A stretch of DNA of 64,000 nt, taken from positions 248,001 to 312,000 of the forward strand of contig NZ_CP037745.1 of the NCBI RefSeq assembly GCF_004345025.1, read 5' to 3'. Shown piece after piece: positions 17,244-26,868 of the stretch. The DNA is from Rheinheimera sp. D18 (lineage in GTDB: Bacteria; Pseudomonadota; Gammaproteobacteria; Enterobacterales; Alteromonadaceae). A program made the translations under genes and the position numbers. The number at the start of each line of letters is the position of its first letter. Position 1 is the stretch's first letter. The notes beneath the pieces are model-generated. The model worked only from the letters and a program-made list of their open reading frames with translations, did not search any database and was not told the DNA's origin.

Positions 17244-19530
17244 AGTTTTTACTTTCCTTAGTATCAAATTTGAGTAAAAAGGCCGGCAGAAATAAGAAGT
17301 CGACTACCAGCGCAGCAAAAATAATAATGGCCGTTAATAAGCCCATATCGGAATTTAGATGAAAGCTAGATAACATTAGCACACTAAAGCCGATTACCAG
17401 CACAGCGGTGGTGATCCACAGTGCGCGGCCGACGGTGTTAAAGGCATAACGCACCGCTTGTTCTGCGTTTTGACCTTCTTTGCGCGCATATTGGTACTTG
17501 GCAAGAAAATGTACGGTATCGTCAACTACAATACCCAAGCTTAAGCTGGCGACGATAGATAAGCCTAAGTTAACCTCACCGGAATACCAACCCCAAATAC
17601 CAAAACCAATAGCGGCAGGCGCAATATTCGGCAGTAAACTAATAAAGCCCATACGCCAAGAGCGCATACTAAATACGAGCAACAACGAAATAAGCACTAA
17701 TGCCAGCGGCAGGGTTTGCAGCATTGAGGCCATATTGCGCTCGCCAATATGACCAAATATCAGTGCGGTACTGGCGGCGCTAGCTGAATATGCTGGATAA
17801 TGCTCTGCTAGGTAGGTGAGTGCATGCTGCTCAAAGGCAGTAATTTCTTTACTACCGATATTTTTTAATGCCACCGTAATGCGAGTGGCGCTTTTATCCA
17901 CATTCAGCTGGTTGTTTAAATCTAGCCCATACGGTAGCGACATTTCATACATAAGCAGGTATTGCGCGGCTTCGTCTTGGGCGGTTGGCACCCTATAATA
18001 GGCGGGGTCGCCGCCATGCATATTTTGATTTAAGCGTTTAAAAGTATCGCTAATACTATTAACGTGCGCCACTTCCGGTTGTTGCATTAACCACTGGCCA
18101 AATTGGTCTATTGCGTTAATAAATTCGGGCTGATTAACGCCGCTGCTTTGCCCGCTATTGATCACAAAATCGATTGGCATAGACGCCGCGAGGTGCTGAT
18201 CAAGAAAGTCGATGGACTGACGAAATTCAGTTCGTGTAGAAAAGTACTTTACGGCTTCGTCATTTACGGTATTTAGGCTAATTAGGCTGGCAAAACCGGC
18301 CATTATTAGCAACATGCCGGGGAAAAGTACATTTTTTCGACGAATAACAAAGCTGGCTAAAGCGTTCATGACAGTGTCTTGCTGTACTGTTATTTTTCCG
18401 GCTTTAATTGGTAGTACGTATAGCAGTGCCGGTAATGTCACAATACTAAATAAGCAAGCCAGCATCACACCAACCGCGGTCATGTTGCCAAGGTCGGCCA
18501 GTATTGGCACTTCAGAAAAATTTAGCGTTAAAAAACCAATAGCGGTAGTCGCGCTAGTAATAAAAACCGGCCCTAAATTACGCTGCATGCTAAAGCTAAT
18601 GGCGTCTTTTTTACTGTCACCACGACCAAGTGCAAACTGCATTGAGGCAATAACGTGTACACAATCGGCCACCGCCAAGGTCATTAAAATAGTAGGTACG
18701 TTAACGGTTGCCGTACTTAAAAATATACCCGCCCAACCGGCTAAGCCCAAGGTGCTGGTAATGGCGATAACAATAACAATAACGGTAGCCAGCGCGCCTA
18801 ACGCCGAACGCAGTAACGCTGCCAGCATAATAACAATAACAATAAACATAATGGGAATTAGCGTTTTGGCATCATGCTCAGCTTCATGGGCAAAGGCATA
18901 ATTCATGGCAATAACGCCAGATAAGTGAAAGTTTATCTGTGGATAGCGCGCACTAAAGTCAGCCTTTAGCTGCTCGGCAAACTTATAGGTATCAAATACT
19001 TCTTTATTTTTGTCTAACTCTGGTAGCTGCACGGTAATGTTAATTGCCGCAAGCTGGCCATCTTTGGCAATTAGGCGGTTAACTAAAGTAATTTCGTTTA
19101 AGGCAACGTGGCGAATAGTGGCGATTTTAGCAGCATCGAGCTGGTTGGTGTTTAGTAGCAAATCTTCTACTAGTAAGTCGTCTTCATCTGCTTGGGTGTG
19201 TTGAAAATTAGTTATGGAGTCAACACGAATAGAATAGGGGGTTTGCCATGCTGCATCGGTCATTTGTTTGATGAGAGTTAACACCTCTTTATTAAACATC
19301 GAACCTTCAGCAGGTGCGATGCCTATTAGGATGTTGTCAGTTTTATTAAACTCGTCTTGCATCCGCTCAAAAGCCAACAGCTGCGGGTTATCGTCGGCAA
19401 AAAATATGCGAAAGTCACCGCGAAAATACAGTTGGCTTATACCGCTGCTCATTAGCACGACGAGTAATAGCGTGCTAAGTAATACCCACCACGGGTGCTT
19501 TAGCACCAAGCCTAACCAACGTTCTCGCAT
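17236..19530 (-). CDS. MMPL/RND-superfamily transporter
   Basis: A 764-residue protein with the RND duplication: a first membrane helix (about 13-33), a large periplasmic loop (35-220), a block of five helices, then a second set with the same layout (helix near 402, loop to about 610, five helices). The sterol-sensing/MMPL type core contains LAVADCVHVIASM and, in the second half, VVDDTVHFLAKY, with acidic residues in the membrane that carry the proton relay. MMPL proteins export lipids or other hydrophobic cargo. It is the first gene of the operon with a LolA-like carrier and an outer-membrane barrel, which suggests a complete trans-envelope path. No biosynthetic genes adjoin it. Confidence 0.9.
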   Translation of the reverse strand: MRERWLGLVLKHPWWVLLSTLLLVVLMSSGISQLYFRGDFRIFFADDNPQLLAFERMQDEFNKTDNILIGIAPAEGSMFNKEVLTLIKQMTDAAWQTPYSIRVDSITNFQHTQADEDDLLVEDLLLNTNQLDAAKIATIRHVALNEITLVNRLIAKDGQLAAINITVQLPELDKNKEVFDTYKFAEQLKADFSARYPQINFHLSGVIAMNYAFAHEAEHDAKTLIPIMFIVIVIMLAALLRSALGALATVIVIVIAITSTLGLAGWAGIFLSTATVNVPTILMTLAVADCVHVIASMQFALGRGDSKKDAISFSMQRNLGPVFITSATTAIGFLTLNFSEVPILADLGNMTAVGVMLACLFSIVTLPALLYVLPIKAGKITVQQDTVMNALASFVIRRKNVLFPGMLLIMAGFASLISLNTVNDEAVKYFSTRTEFRQSIDFLDQHLAASMPIDFVINSGQSSGVNQPEFINAIDQFGQWLMQQPEVAHVNSISDTFKRLNQNMHGGDPAYYRVPTAQDEAAQYLLMYEMSLPYGLDLNNQLNVDKSATRITVALKNIGSKEITAFEQHALTYLAEHYPAYSASAASTALIFGHIGERNMASMLQTLPLALVLISLLLVFSMRSWRMGFISLLPNIAPAAIGFGIWGWYSGEVNLGLSIVASLSLGIVVDDTVHFLAKYQYARKEGQNAEQAVRYAFNTVGRALWITTAVLVIGFSVLMLSSFHLNSDMGLLTAIIIFAALVVDFLFLPAFLLKFDTKESKNYA

Positions 19531-19716
19531 AGGTTACTCCAAAACTTATTTTCATTAGCCAGACCAGTAGCTTAGCTTAAGCTAACGGCAACCATATACT
19601 GTGTTATCCAGTGTAGTCTATCTATTTAATAGTCGATAAAACAATTATCTAACCTTGCCAATAATTAACATTATGCTAAACATTAGTTATTATTTTTCAT
19701 CTTTACCGGAGGCAGG

Positions 19717-21219
19717 ATGTCATTAGCTGTTGTGTTTAGCCGTGCCCGGCATGGTTTAGAGGCACCTTTAGTTACTGTTGAGGTACATATTAGCAATGGT
19801 TTGCCGGCGTTTCAGTTAGTGGGCTTACCAGAAACCTCGGTTAAAGAATCGCGTGACCGTGTGCGTAGTGCCATGGTTAACAGCGGCTTTGCTTTTCCCG
19901 ATCGAAAAATAACCGTAAATTTAGCGCCTGCCGATTTACCTAAAGAAGGTGGCCGGTTTGATTTACCCATAGCGCTAGGCATTATTGTCGCATCGGGGCA
20001 GTTGGCGGAAAAAAGTCTGCAGGGTTATGAGTTTTGTGGCGAGCTGGCACTGTCGGGTGAAATTCGCGTGATAGTAGGTGAAATACCGGTGGCCATTGCT
20101 TGTCGTGACGCCGGCCGCGAGATGGTACTACCTATGCTTAATGCGCAGCAGGCCCAGCAAGTACCTAATGTAGCAGTGCATGGCGCTGATCACTTATTGC
20201 AAGTGCACAGCTTTTTACTGGCGCAACAAGCGTTACCCGCTATACCGCCTTTACCGCAACGCGAAGTTAAACAACAACCTGATTTGGCCGATGTAAAAGG
20301 CCAAGCGCATGCCAAACGAGTATTAGAAATTGCTGCTGCCGGCGAGCACAATTTATTAATGCTGGGCCCTGCGGGTACCGGCAAGTCGATGTTAGCGCAA
20401 CGCTTGCAAGGTATTATGCCGCCATTAACCGAGCAAGAAGCCTTAGCTACAGCGGCTATTTATTCTATCGCCGGTTTACAACGTAATTTAACCGATTGGC
20501 AGCAACGGCCGTTTCGTAGCCCGCACCATACCAGCTCCGCCGTGGCATTAGTGGGCGGCGGCTCAGTTCCACGGCCGGGTGAAATTTCCCTGTCGCATCA
20601 CGGCATTTTATTCTTGGACGAGTTGCCAGAGTTTCCGCGAAAAGTGCTAGACGTGTTAAGAGAGCCTTTAGAAACTGGTGTGGTGCATATTTCTCGTGCC
20701 GCCAGGCAAGCCGAATTTCCAGCGCAATTTCAGCTGGTGGCGGCATTAAACCCCAGTCCGACTGGTCATCATCAAGATGGTCGCGCTACACCAGAGCAAG
20801 TTATGCGCTATTTAAACCGCTTATCAGGGCCGTTTATTGACCGTATAGAGCTACAAATTGAAGTGCCGTTACTACCCAAAGGCATGTTAAGCCAGCCCAC
20901 CCAAGAAGAAAGCAGTGCCATTGTGCGAGAGCGAGTGCTAGCAGCAAGACAGCTGCAGTTGGCGCGTCAAGGCAAAGCCAATGCGCGTTTAACCGGTTCA
21001 GAGCTAGCTGAGTTTTGCCCCTTGCAGCAAGCGGATGCGCAGTTTTTAGAAGATACCATCCATCGCTTTAAACTGTCGGCACGAACCTATCATAAAATTA
21101 TTAAGGTAGCACGCAGCATTGCTGATCTGCAGCAACAGCGGCAGATCAGCCGCGCGCATTTAATGGAGGCACTCAGCTACCGCGCCTTAGAACGGCTGCT
21201 GAGTTATTTGAAAAACTAA
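19717..21219 (+). CDS. comM: ComM/YifB family Mg-chelatase-like AAA+ ATPase
   Basis: A 500-residue protein in the usual ComM layout: an N-terminal Lon-protease-like domain ([35 protein letters not shown]), a Walker A GPAGTGKS at about residues 216-223, a Walker B-like LFLDELPEF, and the C-terminal helical lid with [16 protein letters not shown]. In transformable bacteria ComM is a hexameric branch-migration helicase that extends heteroduplex during natural transformation; in others it has a general recombination role. A GGAGG site (AccGGAGGCAGG) precedes the ATG. The stop overlaps the convergent pyrC stop by four bases. Confidence 0.95.
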   Translation: MSLAVVFSRARHGLEAPLVTVEVHISNGLPAFQLVGLPETSVKESRDRVRSAMVNSGFAFPDRKITVNLAPADLPKEGGRFDLPIALGIIVASGQLAEKSLQGYEFCGELALSGEIRVIVGEIPVAIACRDAGREMVLPMLNAQQAQQVPNVAVHGADHLLQVHSFLLAQQALPAIPPLPQREVKQQPDLADVKGQAHAKRVLEIAAAGEHNLLMLGPAGTGKSMLAQRLQGIMPPLTEQEALATAAIYSIAGLQRNLTDWQQRPFRSPHHTSSAVALVGGGSVPRPGEISLSHHGILFLDELPEFPRKVLDVLREPLETGVVHISRAARQAEFPAQFQLVAALNPSPTGHHQDGRATPEQVMRYLNRLSGPFIDRIELQIEVPLLPKGMLSQPTQEESSAIVRERVLAARQLQLARQGKANARLTGSELAEFCPLQQADAQFLEDTIHRFKLSARTYHKIIKVARSIADLQQQRQISRAHLMEALSYRALERLLSYLKN

Positions 21220-22247
21220 ACGAGTTTCCAGTTTAAGGTTTCGCCAGCATAAAACGGTACTATGGGTTTACCGTTAGGTAGCGTAATGTCAGTTGGTACC
21301 TGCCATTGTTGTTTTTGCAGCGTGATAGTGCCTGTGTTGCGTGGTAAACCGTAAAAGTCAGCGCCGTAGTGGCTAGCGAAGCCTTCTAGCTTATCTAGAC
21401 AACCTAAGTCATCAAATACCTGCGCGTACAGCTCAATTGCACTATGGGCACTGTAACAACCCGCACAGCCACAGGCTGATTCTTTACGATGTTGCTCATG
21501 GGGTGCAGAGTCGGTGCCTAAGAAAAACTTAGTTGAGCCAGACGCTACTGCAGCGCGCAAGGCTTCTTGATGGCTGCGACGCTTTAATACCGGTAAGCAA
21601 TAGTTGTGTGGTCTAATTCCACCCACTAACAAATCATTGCGATTAAGTAATAAATGCTGTGGCGTAATGGTGGCGGCGACATTGCCTGAACTACTAGCAA
21701 CAAAACTAGCGGCATCAGCGGTAGTAATATGTTCAAACACGACCTTTAGTGTAGGTAAGCGCGAGACGATATGCTGTAAATAACGGTCGATAAATATTTT
21801 TTCGCGATCAAATATATCGATATCGTGATCGGTTACTTCGCCGTGCACTAACAGCAACATGCCGTGTTCTGCCATTGCCTCAAACACCGGATACAAGCTG
21901 TCTAACGCACTGACTGCGTCGTTAGAATTGGTAGTAGCGCCTGCAGGATATAACTTAGCGGCAACTACGCCTGCCGTTTTGGCGGCAATAATATCGGCTT
22001 CACTGGTTTTGTCGGTTAAAAATAGTGTAATTAACGGCTGAAATTGGCTGTTGGCTGGGCGCGCGGCTAAAATTCGCTCGCGGTAAGCCACGGCCATAGC
22101 TGCATTAGTTACTGGCGGTACTAAATTGGGCATAACAATAGCCCGGGCAAACTGGCGAGCAGTGGCCGGCACGGTTTCTAATAGCATATTGCCATCACGA
22201 AAATGTAAGTGCCAATCGTCTGGAGTCTGAAGGGTTAGGCTGGTCAT
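21216..22247 (-). CDS. pyrC: Dihydroorotase
   Basis: I chose ATG 22247 because AGGAG sits seven bases before it and the protein then starts [19 protein letters not shown], as in PyrC of E. coli; the longer frame to 22304 is a hydrophobic extension. The product has 343 residues. The zinc site is visible in HLHFRDG, a KLYPAG segment with the carboxylated Lys, [15 protein letters not shown] and [10 protein letters not shown], and the catalytic Asp in FLGTDSAPH. It cyclises carbamoyl-aspartate to dihydroorotate in pyrimidine synthesis. It is convergent with comM, with a four-base stop overlap. Confidence 0.96.
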   Translation of the reverse strand: MTSLTLQTPDDWHLHFRDGNMLLETVPATARQFARAIVMPNLVPPVTNAAMAVAYRERILAARPANSQFQPLITLFLTDKTSEADIIAAKTAGVVAAKLYPAGATTNSNDAVSALDSLYPVFEAMAEHGMLLLVHGEVTDHDIDIFDREKIFIDRYLQHIVSRLPTLKVVFEHITTADAASFVASSSGNVAATITPQHLLLNRNDLLVGGIRPHNYCLPVLKRRSHQEALRAAVASGSTKFFLGTDSAPHEQHRKESACGCAGCYSAHSAIELYAQVFDDLGCLDKLEGFASHYGADFYGLPRNTGTITLQKQQWQVPTDITLPNGKPIVPFYAGETLNWKLV

Positions 22248-22399
22248 GCATAGGCTCCTGCGGGCTATTAAAAATAAAGTTAATAAACAAACGTATTGTA
22301 GCAATTAACTGCAGCGGGCGAAATTGGCGCGTGATGTATTCGTGAGTTTTGCTACACTGTGTAGCGACTAATTAAAAGCATACAACTTAGGAGTGTAAG

Positions 22400-22552
22400 A
22401 TGAGCGATTTCGATTTTGACCTTGAGCATTTAGATTTTGCCGCCGCCGAGCAAAATGTAGAACGCCAACAACAAGCCGAATTTGAACGCGTCGACGCACC
22501 ACAGTTTGGTGACGAAGACGACGAGTGTAGTGGCGGTGCTTGTAAAATTTAG
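22400..22552 (+). CDS. Small acidic protein (50 residues) with C-terminal Cys-Ser-Gly-Gly-Ala-Cys
   Basis: A short gene with a strong ribosome site (AGGAG seven bases before ATG 22400). The product starts MSDFDFDLEHLDFAAAEQ, has a central Gln/Glu-rich helix, then an acidic patch (GDEDDE) and ends CSGGACKI. It has no signal peptide. The two cysteines four residues apart near the end could bind metal or form a disulfide. I do not recognise a named family. The stop overlaps the convergent MFS gene stop by four bases, the same arrangement as other real gene pairs here, which supports it as a gene. It is divergent from pyrC across 152 bases. Confidence 0.7.
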   Translation: MSDFDFDLEHLDFAAAEQNVERQQQAEFERVDAPQFGDEDDECSGGACKI

Positions 22553-23745
22553 CTCGCGGCGTTGGCTTGTGCTTTTACGATAGCTTTTTGCCAGAACTGA
22601 CTTACCGCAATGCATAGCACGCCTACTAGCATAAGTAATGAAAAAGGTAGTGCTGTACCGTTGTCAAATAACGCCAACAGTGGTCCTGCTAAGGCGCCAA
22701 TACCAAAGCGTAAGGTGCCAATAACTGCAGTAGCCGTGCCGCTATTTTGCGGGAATTTCATGATGATCATCGCATCAGCATTAGTGGCAATTAAGCTTAA
22801 GCTTGCCATCAGTGGCGCGATTGATAGCACAGTATAAACCAGCGAGAATTGCCAAAAATTAAACAAGGTTAAAGCGCTTGCACTAATAATGGCTATCACT
22901 AGGCCAATACGCAGCATATGTTGTGGCCCGCGCCGAGTAACTAGCCTGCTGTTAATGAAATTAGCTAACATTAGCATGGCCACGTTAAAGCCAAAAAGTA
23001 GGCTAAACTCTTGTTCGTTTACGCCAAAAAATTTGATGTAAACAAAGGGTACAGCGGTAAGAAAGCAAAAAAATGAGAATGACGCAAACATAGAAGTGGC
23101 AATGTCTGGCCGTGCAGATTTATTGGAAAATACTACTTTATAACCAGACAAAAAGGTCGGCTTTGCCACCGTTTTGTCGCGCGGAATTTCTGGCAAATAA
23201 CGCCAGCTCATTAGCAATACTATTACACCATAACCGGCAAGTGTGACAAAAATCATCTGCCAGTTTGCCACCCATAGTATACCGCTACCTATGGCCGGTG
23301 CTAATAGTGGTGCTAACATCATAATCATCGACACGTAGGACATACCTTTGGCGGTATGTTCTTGGTAGATATGCCGAACTATGCCGGGCACAACCACGGT
23401 TGCTGCTGCGCCGCATAAAGCTTGCACCGCACGTAAGGCTAAAAACCATTCGATAGAATTGACTAAACTTAGTGCGATACTGGCTAATACAAAGCCGGTT
23501 AGGCCGAATATAGCCAGAGGCCGACGGCCTAAGCTATCTGCCAGCGGGCCGCACACCAGCATGCTAACACCAAAAAACGCGAGAAAAATGCTGAGCGACT
23601 GCTGCACCATACCGATGTTGGTATTTAACTGTTCGGCCATAATTGGCATAGCAGGTAGGTACATGTCTATTGCTAGCGGCGTGGTAGCAACAACGGCGGC
23701 TAATAATATAATAATCCAGCCAGCGGGTTTGTTGGGCATTGTCAT
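22549..23745 (-). CDS. Bcr/CflA family multidrug MFS exporter
   Basis: A 398-residue protein with 12 predicted membrane helices. The DHA1/Bcr hallmark is in the first helices: TPLAIDMYLPAMP, followed by the loop motif GPLADSLGRRP and later RAVQALCGAAATVVVPGIVRH. Bcr/CflA proteins are proton-driven exporters of bicyclomycin, sulfonamide, chloramphenicol or cysteine-like compounds; the substrate here cannot be told. ATG 23745 has an AAGAG site. It is divergent from the DUF3334 gene and convergent with the 50-residue gene. Confidence 0.92.
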   Translation of the reverse strand: MTMPNKPAGWIIILLAAVVATTPLAIDMYLPAMPIMAEQLNTNIGMVQQSLSIFLAFFGVSMLVCGPLADSLGRRPLAIFGLTGFVLASIALSLVNSIEWFLALRAVQALCGAAATVVVPGIVRHIYQEHTAKGMSYVSMIMMLAPLLAPAIGSGILWVANWQMIFVTLAGYGVIVLLMSWRYLPEIPRDKTVAKPTFLSGYKVVFSNKSARPDIATSMFASFSFFCFLTAVPFVYIKFFGVNEQEFSLLFGFNVAMLMLANFINSRLVTRRGPQHMLRIGLVIAIISASALTLFNFWQFSLVYTVLSIAPLMASLSLIATNADAMIIMKFPQNSGTATAVIGTLRFGIGALAGPLLALFDNGTALPFSLLMLVGVLCIAVSQFWQKAIVKAQANAAS

Positions 23746-23884
23746 AGTCTCTTGAGTTGCTGGCGCGTCATGATACGCGGTTTTATCTATCGCTGCTAAC
23801 TAGTAGCGGTAAAATGTAGGCAAAATAGCGTTAACATGCGGATTGCGCGTATACTAAGCTTAATCAGGAAGTTGGAAACCGATC

Positions 23885-24559
23885 ATGAAAAAAACCAAAG
23901 TTATAACCACCGACGAAATATTGCTTACGCTGTGTCAGTCGGTAAGTAGGGTGCTGTCTGGAGCCGGTAATAGTAACGTTGCTTACTCGCCAATGGTTCA
24001 GAAAATACAAAAAACTTGTTTACGGCCTGATCTGGGTTGCTTCGTATTATTTGATGGCGGCTTTTCAGGCTTAGTCATTATCAATTTTACGGCACAAGCC
24101 GCGATGGAAATTTATAAAAAATACCTAATGAGCATGGGTATGCCAGAACATGAGCTAGCCCAGTTTCATACATCGGACGAAGTTGGCAACGTGATGGGTG
24201 AGTTGATGAACCAGATTGTTGGTGATTTTACTAATACCGTTCGTTACGAATTGCAAACGTCTATTAATCAAAGTCAGCCCAAAATGATGGCGATTAATAA
24301 GCAGGTACAAATTTTAATTAATACTCAGCTCGATCAGCCACAGGCAAGACGAGTAACCTTTAGTACGCCCGAGCACAATATTTTTTATTTAGAACTTGCT
24401 ATGGATAAAACTGAGTTTATTCAGTTACATGAATTCGACAAAGTTGAACAAGAACATCCCGATGATATTTTGGCGAATGCGCAGCAATATACCCCAGCAA
24501 ATACGGTGACGGCGGATGCTGAAGTGGATGATGATTTTCTTAAAACCTTAGGTTTATAA
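23885..24559 (+). CDS. DUF3334 protein, CheX/CheC-like
   Basis: A 224-residue soluble protein of the DUF3334 type. The central part DEVGNVMGELMNQIVGDFTN resembles the 'E-x-x-N-x-x-G' helix of CheC/CheX/FliY phosphatases, which remove phosphate from CheY, and the N-terminal half has LFDGGFSGLVIINF, a likely strand pair of the same fold. A role in chemotaxis or phospho-relay control is therefore possible but not shown. The last 30 residues are acidic and look disordered. It ends directly against the convergent histidine kinase gene with no spacer. Confidence 0.75.
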   Translation: MKKTKVITTDEILLTLCQSVSRVLSGAGNSNVAYSPMVQKIQKTCLRPDLGCFVLFDGGFSGLVIINFTAQAAMEIYKKYLMSMGMPEHELAQFHTSDEVGNVMGELMNQIVGDFTNTVRYELQTSINQSQPKMMAINKQVQILINTQLDQPQARRVTFSTPEHNIFYLELAMDKTEFIQLHEFDKVEQEHPDDILANAQQYTPANTVTADAEVDDDFLKTLGL

Positions 24560-25786
24560 TTAATGACTAATATGGCGCTGCGGCAGCAGTAACACAAAAC
24601 GTGCGCCGCCCAGTGTCGAGTTGGTAATGCTAATTTTACCCAGATGCCACTGCGTTACTCGCGCAACTATGGCTAAGCCTAAACCAAAACCACCCGCTTG
24701 TTTATTACGACTAGCATCAATACGAAAAAATGGTTTAAGAATATCTTGGCGCAGTTGCTCGGGTATTCCTGGGCCGTCGTCTTCTACTTCAATTTGCCAA
24801 TACTGCTTATGTTGGCTTAGTGTTAAACTAATGTGCTGCACAGCATATTTTTTGGCATTAACTAGCAGATTTTGCAACGCGCGCTCAATATAATGACCAT
24901 CACCATGCAACATAGCTTGGGCTGGCAGCGTTAAATAAATGGGTGCGCCGGGTAATGGGGTGAGCTTTTCTTGCACGTTAGTAATTAATTCGGTTAAATT
25001 AATTTGTTGCATCTGTAGCGGTAACTGTCCGGTTTCTAAACGCGCATAGTCTAAGATCTCATCGACTAAATGTTGTAACTCTTTAACATCTTGCAGCATG
25101 AGCTGCTTTTCTTGTGCGGGTAACTGCTGTGCCATTTCTAGTGCAAAGCTTAACCGTGCAATCGGTGTTCTAAGCTCATGTGACACCGCTTGTGTCATTT
25201 CTCGTTGTAGTTTTAATAAGTCGCGAATTTGCCCACTCATATACTGAAAACTATCGGCAATGGGCGCAATAAAAGACCGTGCCGGTAAATATAAGTTGGT
25301 ATCAGTGTTAGTGCTAAATTGCTGTAGGCTATGCTGTAAGCGCCGAATATCGCGTGCTACCGGCCATAGCCACAGTGCTATAGCGACGGCAAGTAGTATA
25401 AAAAATAGTAGAGTAAACCAGGTAGCACCATCGTTTTGTATCAGCGGCAATGGGCCAAGCCGCCATAACTGATTATTAGCAAGATAATAAAAATACACTT
25501 GTTCTTCTTCAAACAAGCTCACTACTTTACCCTGTTGTAATAGGCTTAACTCTGCTGGTAGCCAGCTAATACTGTCAGTTGGCAATGCGATGATATTTAG
25601 CGAAACTGTGCTTGGCCAAGTAGCAACCGGTTGCTGTAACTGCTGCTGCAATAGCGAGGTATAGCTTGTTAACCAAGGCGGCTCGGCTGCAGGTTGCCAT
25701 TGTTGCCACAGTTGTTCTACGGCCCAACCCGCTGCCAGCAGCACGATAAAAATAAATAGATAAAAATGCCAGAATAGGCGCTGCAT
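24560..25786 (-). CDS. rstB: Sensor histidine kinase, RstB-like
   Basis: A 408-residue membrane sensor: first helix about 5-25, a periplasmic domain of about 105 residues, a second helix about 130-150, a HAMP linker, the HisKA box QAVSHELRTPIARL with the phospho-His, then the ATPase boxes LVNAKKYA (N), DDGPGIP (G1) and GGFGLGLAI (G2). This is an EnvZ/RstB class kinase. It lies 12 bases after the regulator gene and is the last gene of the MipA-DUF3019-RstA-RstB operon. The name RstB rests on operon context and overall similarity; the signal is unknown. Confidence 0.85.
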   Translation of the reverse strand: MQRLFWHFYLFIFIVLLAAGWAVEQLWQQWQPAAEPPWLTSYTSLLQQQLQQPVATWPSTVSLNIIALPTDSISWLPAELSLLQQGKVVSLFEEEQVYFYYLANNQLWRLGPLPLIQNDGATWFTLLFFILLAVAIALWLWPVARDIRRLQHSLQQFSTNTDTNLYLPARSFIAPIADSFQYMSGQIRDLLKLQREMTQAVSHELRTPIARLSFALEMAQQLPAQEKQLMLQDVKELQHLVDEILDYARLETGQLPLQMQQINLTELITNVQEKLTPLPGAPIYLTLPAQAMLHGDGHYIERALQNLLVNAKKYAVQHISLTLSQHKQYWQIEVEDDGPGIPEQLRQDILKPFFRIDASRNKQAGGFGLGLAIVARVTQWHLGKISITNSTLGGARFVLLLPQRHISH

Positions 25787-25798
25787 AATTAGCTGATC

Positions 25799-26488
25799 TT
25801 ACCAAGCATCAGCGACAAACAAGTAGCCTTTGCCCCACACGGTTTTAATGCGAAACGGTGTTTCTGCATTATCATTTAACTTACGGCGTAAATGTGAAAT
25901 GCGTACATCTACCGTACGGTCGAGACCATCGTATTCCCGACCAATTATTTGTTGGTGAATAGCTTCGCGTTTTACCGTTTGCCCAGCGTGCTTGGCTAGC
26001 ATCCAAATTAAGTCAAATTCGTAGCTCGTTAAATCTACCCGCTCATGATCTAACCACGCCTCACGTGAGCGTTGCTTTAGTAGTAAGCGATTAAACTGTA
26101 GTTCTTGTTGGTCGGTTTTAGTGTTGCTTTGGGTGCGGCGTAATAGCGCATTAATGCGGGCAACTAGCACTCTTGGCTCTACTGGTTTTACTACGTAGTC
26201 ATCGGCACCCAGTTCAAGCCCTAATACTTGGTCAATATCGCTTTGTTTGGCCGTTAATATTAACACTGGGCCTTTGTACCAAGGGCGAATTTGCCGACAG
26301 ACGCCAAAGCCATCTAAGCCAGGCAGCATTAAATCGAGCACGATAAGATCGGGTTGAAACTGGCGACAATGCTCAGCTACAGCGTCACCATGGCTTTGCA
26401 GCTGCACAATAAAGCCGTGTTGCGCGAGATAACTCTGCACCAGAGTCGCTAGACGAATATCATCTTCGACCAGTAATATTTTAGCCAT
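25799..26488 (-). CDS. rstA: OmpR-family response regulator, RstA-like
   Basis: ATG 26488 is preferred: GGAG lies nine bases before it and the DUF3019 stop overlaps it (TGATG), while the ATG at 26503 precedes that ribosome site. The product is about 229 residues starting MAKILLVEDD. The receiver domain has the acidic pair EDD, the phospho-acceptor Asp in VLDLMLPGLDG and the Lys in VVKPVEP. The C-terminal winged helix carries YEFDLIWMLAKHAG and DVRISHLRRKL. It should bind DNA as a phosphorylated dimer. It is cotranscribed with its kinase and two envelope genes, which suggests autoregulation. Confidence 0.88.
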   Translation of the reverse strand: MAKILLVEDDIRLATLVQSYLAQHGFIVQLQSHGDAVAEHCRQFQPDLIVLDLMLPGLDGFGVCRQIRPWYKGPVLILTAKQSDIDQVLGLELGADDYVVKPVEPRVLVARINALLRRTQSNTKTDQQELQFNRLLLKQRSREAWLDHERVDLTSYEFDLIWMLAKHAGQTVKREAIHQQIIGREYDGLDRTVDVRISHLRRKLNDNAETPFRIKTVWGKGYLFVADAW

Positions 26489-26868
26489 CAGAATATACTC
26501 CATGCACTGTTTAAACGGCGTCTAGCCGGTTTTCGGCTTTGTACCTGTAACTCGGTTTGCAATAAAATAGTATTATCGCTGCTGCGCAACGTCAAATCGG
26601 TATTTTGCCAGCTAAGTTGTTGTTGCCAGTGGCCCTGATTGGCGTCTTGCCAACAATACAGCTTTTCTTCAGCAATAAATAAGCAGGTATTTTGCGTGGT
26701 GTTACTACGCCAATGTAATTTTAGCTTGGCTTGGCAATGTTGGTTTTGTTGCTCGGTAACGCAAATTTTTGGGCTGACGTCCCAGCACAGCTGTGCTGCA
26801 CAGTGTTCGGGCAGGTTTGGTTGTGCAACTAGCGTATTTAAAGCCAGTAATAGCCAGAGCTCATGCAT
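26488..26868 (-). CDS. DUF3019 small periplasmic protein
   Basis: A 126-residue protein with a signal peptide (MHELWLLLALNTLVAQ). The mature part has the DUF3019 pattern: SPKICVTEQQNQHC, then LHWRS, then NTCLF and LYCWQD, an immunoglobulin-like beta arrangement with four or more cysteines suited to disulfides. Function is unknown. It starts on the last base of the MipA gene (ATG and stop share a base) and its stop overlaps the RstA start, so it is tightly coupled to both. It could be a periplasmic accessory of the RstB sensor, an inference from this arrangement. Confidence 0.82.
   Translation of the reverse strand: MHELWLLLALNTLVAQPNLPEHCAAQLCWDVSPKICVTEQQNQHCQAKLKLHWRSNTTQNTCLFIAEEKLYCWQDANQGHWQQQLSWQNTDLTLRSSDNTILLQTELQVQSRKPARRRLNSAWSIF

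Noticed and set aside
18314-18901. 195-residue open frame on the plus strand
   Set aside because: It lies wholly antisense to the MMPL transporter gene, has no ribosome site or domain pattern, and mirrors the codon structure of the real gene.
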